This document shows, piece after piece, positions 7,529-9,898 of a DNA stretch of 9,898 nucleotides. The position numbers were made by a program, and so were the translations under genes. Each line of letters opens with the position of its first letter. Position 1 is the first letter of the stretch. The notes beneath the pieces were generated by a model. That model did not search any database. It was not told the origin of the DNA and saw only the letters and a list, made by a program, of their open reading frames with translations. The stretch lies in the NCBI GenBank assembly GCA_913009765.1, contig CAJVYT010000141.1, positions 1-9,898 on the forward strand. The letters are read 5' to 3'. The stretch comes from an uncultured candidate division Zixibacteria bacterium. Its GTDB lineage: Bacteria; Zixibacteria; MSB-5A5; GN15; FEB-12.

Positions 7529-7679
7529 GACAGGAAGAACACTGCCTGCAAGCAACTTTAGGTGATGCTTTTTTAATTGCATCAAACATAAAGCACATGT
7601 TCTTTTCCAGTTTGATTTCTGGTTTCACATAAGGCATGATTTTCAATCCATGTTTCTTGTTCGCCTTAGTTTTTGTCAT
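7515..7679 (-). CDS. Putative Cys-rich RiPP precursor peptide (54 aa)
   Basis: A small gene starting within the stop of the PqqD-like gene (ATGA, 7679-7676) and preceded by AGGGGGG five bases upstream. The 54-residue product has a Lys-rich leader (7 Lys in residues 1-23), the motif YVKPEIKLE at 17-25, Cys29, a helix-like FDAIKKASP segment, and the C-terminus ACRQCSSCHGCR at 43-54, where Cys44, 47, 50 and 53 are spaced exactly C-x2-C-x2-C-x2-C. YxxPxI resembles the leader motif read by PqqD-type domains in lasso-peptide systems. Placement beside a PqqD-like protein and two SPASM enzymes makes it the natural substrate, probably for thioether or other Cys-centred chemistry (inferred). A small metal-binding protein is the alternative. 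I do not recognise a named family. Confidence 0.82.
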   Translation of the reverse strand: MTKTKANKKHGLKIMPYVKPEIKLEKNMCFMFDAIKKASPKVACRQCSSCHGCR

Positions 7680-7942
7680 TTATACCCCCCTAATTTTTCT
7701 TTTAGCAATAAATCTATTACGTTTTCTATATCAGTAAAAATAAGTTTGGCTTCTACATTATAATTTTTAGACATTTGTTTTGCAATCTCATTCTTATTAT
7801 TACCCTTTTCTAATAATGTTAATATCTCAAAGCCGGTTTGATTTAACTTATAATGATTACCATTATCAACATTAAAAAGGTAGTATTTATCAGATGTTAC
7901 GTCATGTTTCAGCCTGGCATGCTGGTATAGTTCGAAATTCAT
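7676..7942 (-). CDS. PqqD-family peptide chaperone (RiPP recognition element)
   Basis: An 88-residue PqqD-like protein. It shows the family order: DKYYLFNVDNGNHYKLNQTGFEIL (residues 18-41, with YKLNQTGFEIL the most diagnostic part), then a helical LLEKGNNKNEIAKQMSKNY matching the 'lleG.t..EIa..l...Y' segment, then VEAKLIFTDIENVIDLLLKE. PqqD-type domains bind the leader of a precursor peptide and present it to the radical SAM partner. The frame could start at 7960, but ATG 7942 is preferred: it shares a base with the stop of the upstream radical SAM gene (TAATG) and has GGAAGGAG five bases upstream. Its own stop overlaps the precursor start. The order enzyme, chaperone, substrate, with coupled translation, is strong evidence of a dedicated peptide-modification unit. 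Confidence 0.92.
   Translation of the reverse strand: MNFELYQHARLKHDVTSDKYYLFNVDNGNHYKLNQTGFEILTLLEKGNNKNEIAKQMSKNYNVEAKLIFTDIENVIDLLLKEKLGGYK
7685..7691 (-). promoter_or_regulatory. Ribosome binding site of the precursor peptide
   Basis: AGGGGGG lies 5 nt before ATG 7679, inside the last codons (Leu-Gly-Gly-Tyr-Lys) of the PqqD-like gene. It is the main evidence that the 54-residue frame is translated from this ATG. Confidence 0.7.
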
Positions 7943-8976
7943 TACTGCTCCTTCCAACACTGGGGATCAGCTTCTAAATAATCACCTGTCATGGCATATG
8001 CTAAAGCTCTGCAACCCCTGCAGATAGGTATGTATTCACAGGAATTACATTTCCCTTTTAAGTTTTCTGGGTTTCTAAACTCCTCCAATACTGGATGTGT
8101 ATACCAAATCTCATAAATATTAGTTTCAAGTAAATTGCCTAATTTTAGTGGCAACCGTCTACAAGGGAATACATCTCCATTAGGCATAATTGTTAACGCA
8201 TTATTTCCAACTGAACACATAGCTCCAATATGCTCATCCTCTGGATTCAGAAGACAGAATAATGTCCGGTATAACAACATTCTTGGCTTTAGCGTCTTAA
8301 GAAAATAATCATAACTCTCTTTGTATATCTTTTCTATTTCATCTGAAGTAAGGAGCCATTTTGTCTTATCACTACTCTGACCTTCAGGAATGAATCTATC
8401 AAGAACAAAAGCATCAATATCAGTATTAGAAAGTTCTTCAGCAAGAGGAATTACTTCATCCTTATTATGTTTGCCAATAGTCATCATTACACAAACTGTT
8501 AATCCTCGCTCAGTTAACTGATTTATTTTCTTAATTATTAGATCGTATGAGCCTTTTCCTCTTACTTTATCATTCGTCTCTTTAAGACCTTCTAATGAAA
8601 GCTGTATACGCCTTAATTTCTTATATTTAAGTAAGTGGTCTATGATTTCGTCATCAATCAAGGTGCCATTTGTTAAGATATCTACATGACCTACTTCTTC
8701 TCGATATTCAAAAAGATCAAGTAATTGAAAAACTTCGTCTTTTCTTTCAAAGGGCTCTCCACCAGTAATGCTAAACGATCCGATCTTACCCCATTTATTT
8801 ATCGCATCACATAAATGATGTCCGATTTTTATTAATTGCCCTATTTCAAGCCCATTCTGCTGATAGCTGTCATGATAACAATGCTTACATCTTAAATTGC
8901 ATATATCAGTAATATGCCATTGGAAGTAAAATTCATTTTCGTAATTTAATTCAGTTGTCTTTGATGTTTGATTCAT
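7942..8976 (-). CDS. Radical SAM/SPASM peptide maturase (first gene of operon)
   Basis: A 344-residue radical SAM enzyme, numbered from ATG 8976. CNLRCKHC at 26-33 binds the AdoMet cluster, SITGGEPF contains the SAM-binding GGEP at 72-75, and ILTNGTLI and IQLSLEGLKE are typical barrel strands. The SPASM domain has Cys254-x17-Cys272, then Cys310-x2-Cys313-x5-Cys319-x2-Cys322-x17-Cys340, including the familiar YIPICRGCRA and a DPQC ending. These ligands hold two auxiliary Fe-S clusters used in peptide modification (PqqE, ranthipeptide and sactipeptide maturases, mycofactocin MftC). The next genes encode a PqqD-like chaperone and a Cys-rich peptide, so it is the best candidate primary maturase. 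A TTG at 8997 would add seven residues; ATG 8976 is chosen as the conventional codon, although no clear ribosome site precedes either. Confidence 0.93.
   Translation of the reverse strand: MNQTSKTTELNYENEFYFQWHITDICNLRCKHCYHDSYQQNGLEIGQLIKIGHHLCDAINKWGKIGSFSITGGEPFERKDEVFQLLDLFEYREEVGHVDILTNGTLIDDEIIDHLLKYKKLRRIQLSLEGLKETNDKVRGKGSYDLIIKKINQLTERGLTVCVMMTIGKHNKDEVIPLAEELSNTDIDAFVLDRFIPEGQSSDKTKWLLTSDEIEKIYKESYDYFLKTLKPRMLLYRTLFCLLNPEDEHIGAMCSVGNNALTIMPNGDVFPCRRLPLKLGNLLETNIYEIWYTHPVLEEFRNPENLKGKCNSCEYIPICRGCRALAYAMTGDYLEADPQCWKEQ
7948..7955 (-). promoter_or_regulatory. Ribosome binding site deciding the PqqD-like start
   Basis: GGAAGGAG lies 5 nt upstream of ATG 7942 and within the 3' end of the radical SAM gene. 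It selects ATG 7942 over the in-frame start at 7960. Confidence 0.75.
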
Positions 8977-8997
8977 TTTCAATTTGTTAAGTCGCAA

Positions 8998-9178
8998 GCT
9001 ATTTTTGGAAGGACGGATTTTTTATAAAGATATCATAACCACGCAAGTGCCTATTTTCAAGGAAAAAGATTGGATCCGGACAATGCTCAAAGAGGGCAGG
9101 GCTTGTATTTTAAACATCTCATTTATATTTCCTCACAACCAAATGCCCCAGGCCGTGACTCGGCATCTGAGGTTTCAT
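8998..9178. other. Intergenic stretch between operon promoter and pseudogene tail
   Basis: No convincing gene is present. Besides the promoter it holds a short minus-strand open stretch (8999-9109, 36 codons, no start codon) and a weak imperfect inverted repeat, GCCG-x5-CGGC, near 9152-9164. An 11-codon minus-strand ATG frame at 9122 lies upstream of the proposed transcription start. I see no T-tract terminator, tRNA or riboswitch. Confidence 0.5.
9032..9060 (-). promoter_or_regulatory. Sigma70-type promoter of the peptide operon
   Basis: On the minus strand TTGAAA (9055-9060) is separated by exactly 17 nt from TATGAT (9032-9037), each one mismatch from consensus. Transcription would begin near 9025, giving a leader of roughly 50 nt before ATG 8976. 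It is the only good promoter I noticed between the ADP-ribosylglycohydrolase and the operon. The region is AT-rich, so a chance match is possible. Confidence 0.55.
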
Positions 9179-9247
9179 TTAACCGCATGAATATTTCGCA
9201 ATAAATTCACGGACAACCTTTTTTAGTCTGTCATCAAGTATTTCATA
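9179..9247 (-). pseudogene. C-terminal remnant of a second ADP-ribosylglycohydrolase
   Basis: These 23 codons (22 residues and a TAA) read YEILDDRLKKVVREF then IAKYSCG. They align without gaps to the C-terminus of the intact neighbour just upstream, FETLDTRLAEIIREF then TDKFPL. Shared positions include Glu, Leu-Asp, Arg-Leu and Arg-Glu-Phe, with conservative changes elsewhere (I/V, F/Y). The fragment has no start and no upstream body. The likeliest origin is a tandem paralogue mostly deleted, or an alternative gene end displaced by recombination. The neighbour's own stop is only about 40 nt upstream. Confidence 0.6.
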
Positions 9248-9269
9248 CTTCGACAGGCTCAGTACTTGA
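9234..9269. repeat. Inverted repeat around a CTTCGACAGGCTCAG core
   Basis: TCAAGTA (9234-9240) and TACTTGA (9263-9269) are perfect 7-base complements flanking a 22-base centre. That centre contains CTTCGACAGGCTCAG, and inner TACT/AGTA arms could form an alternative hairpin. From memory, TTCGACAGGCTCAG-like elements recur as dispersed intergenic repeats in many bacterial genomes; I could not check this. The left arm falls inside the pseudogene remnant. No T-run follows on the minus strand, so it is not a standard terminator. Confidence 0.5.
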
Positions 9270-9284
9270 ACATGCCATAAGCAA

Positions 9285-9898
9285 CTATAGGGGGAATTTA
9301 TCAGTAAATTCTCTAATAATCTCGGCCAAACGTGTATCAAGTGTTTCGAATACTTTGTTTTCTATATGTTCAGGAACATGTTTATAAAACGCCTGGGCAA
9401 TTCCGCCGGTTATGCATGCAATAGTGTCGCTGTCGCCGCCGATGGCAATTGCCTTTCGTATGGCATCTTCATAATTCTCAGAGTCCAGGAATACGATGAT
9501 AGACTCGGGTACTGTGCCCTGACAGGTAGCACTGTAGGCATAGTGCTTTCTTAATTCCTCAAAAGTCCGGTTCAGATCGTATTTGAATGTTTTCTCAATA
9601 TATTCTCTGATCTCCTGCTTGCTTTTTCCTTTTTTTGCCAGAAAAACAGCCGAGGCCGTGGCTTGCGCGCCTTTAATACCCTCCGGGTGGTTATGGGAAA
9701 CAGCAGCGCTTTTTTCCGCTTCCAAAAGCACTTCTTCTAATGTATCAAATGCGAATCCAACAGGGCTAACACGCATGGCTGATCCGTTCCCGCAGCTGTT
9801 ATACGGTGTGCTGTCTTTGCGCGCTGCCCATTTCCTGAATAAAGGCCCATACCCGGCTTCCGGATAATACGAGTAATATCTTTTCAAGCTCTTTTCAT
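9285..9898 (-). CDS. ADP-ribosylglycohydrolase family protein, 5' end outside window
   Basis: About 204 C-terminal residues of an ADP-ribosylglycohydrolase (DraG/ARH-like), which removes ADP-ribose from proteins or small molecules using two Mg ions. Visible family blocks are YPEAGYGPLFRKWA, NSCGNGSAMRVSPVGFA, AVSHNHPEGIKGAQATA, CQGTVPESIIVFLDS and AIAIGGDSDTIACITGGIA; the last supplies the second half of the metal site (Asp-Ser-Asp-Thr). The N-terminal domain with the first metal-binding acids (usually TDDT) lies beyond the window: the frame is open to the last base, and TTG 9887 is not a credible start. The gene looks GC-richer than the operon to its left and is followed by a remnant of a related gene. 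It probably does not belong to the peptide operon, being separated by about 300 nt and a promoter. Confidence 0.93.
   Translation of the reverse strand, partial: EKSLKRYYSYYPEAGYGPLFRKWAARKDSTPYNSCGNGSAMRVSPVGFAFDTLEEVLLEAEKSAAVSHNHPEGIKGAQATASAVFLAKKGKSKQEIREYIEKTFKYDLNRTFEELRKHYAYSATCQGTVPESIIVFLDSENYEDAIRKAIAIGGDSDTIACITGGIAQAFYKHVPEHIENKVFETLDTRLAEIIREFTDKFPL

Noticed and set aside
9089..9122. An 11-codon minus-strand peptide (ATG 9122) with a GAGGAAA sequence upstream
   Set aside because: It is very short, lies upstream of the proposed transcription start, and has no feature beyond one CPL ending; chance is sufficient.
9152..9164. GCCG-x5-CGGC inverted repeat as a terminator
   Set aside because: The stem is only four pairs and no T-tract follows on either strand.
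8984..9190. Plus-strand 68-residue frame covering the intergenic region
   Set aside because: It has no ribosome site, unremarkable composition and no recognisable motif. It overlaps the start of the first SPASM gene, the operon promoter and the pseudogene tail on the opposite strand.

Overview
The window is one end of an AT-rich bacterial contig from an Illumina assembly. The first 98 bases are not genomic: bases 41-98 are the complete 58-nt Illumina P5/TruSeq universal adapter, preceded by a poly-T run and junk, so the true contig end is base 99. The organism cannot be named from the sequence. Two radical SAM enzymes hint at an anaerobic or low-oxygen lifestyle. All genes lie on the minus strand, so the biological order runs from high to low coordinates.

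Right edge (9898-9180): the 3' two-thirds of an ADP-ribosylglycohydrolase gene. It is followed by a 23-codon pseudogene scrap that repeats the C-terminus of the same family, with a small inverted repeat in and beside it. GC content here looks clearly higher (sampled lines about 48-58%) than in the genes that follow.

Boundary (9178-8998): no convincing gene. It holds a good sigma70-type promoter (TTGAAA-17-TATGAT) pointing into the operon.

Main operon (8976 to 99, running off the contig): ten genes with no gap above 8 nt and many overlaps. The first six look like a RiPP (ribosomally made, post-translationally modified peptide) cluster: a radical SAM/SPASM enzyme, a PqqD-like leader-binding protein, a 54-residue Cys-rich precursor peptide that begins inside the PqqD stop codon, an alpha/alpha-barrel (terpene cyclase/prenyltransferase-like) protein, a GT4 glycosyltransferase and a second radical SAM/SPASM enzyme. 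The precursor has a YxxPxI leader motif and a C-terminal C-x2-C-x2-C-x2-C core. It is too short and too overlapped for ordinary gene calling to report easily.

The next four genes are a P-loop kinase, a PHP-family phosphoesterase, a very large (882 aa) dGTPase-like HD hydrolase with a Cys/His-rich insertion, and the start of a glutamine-dependent asparagine synthase cut by the contig end. Their link to the peptide pathway is suggested only by operon structure. A working model is: the PqqD-like protein holds the leader, the radical SAM enzymes modify the Cys-rich core, and the barrel protein and glycosyltransferase decorate it. No protease or exporter is visible; they may lie beyond the contig end.
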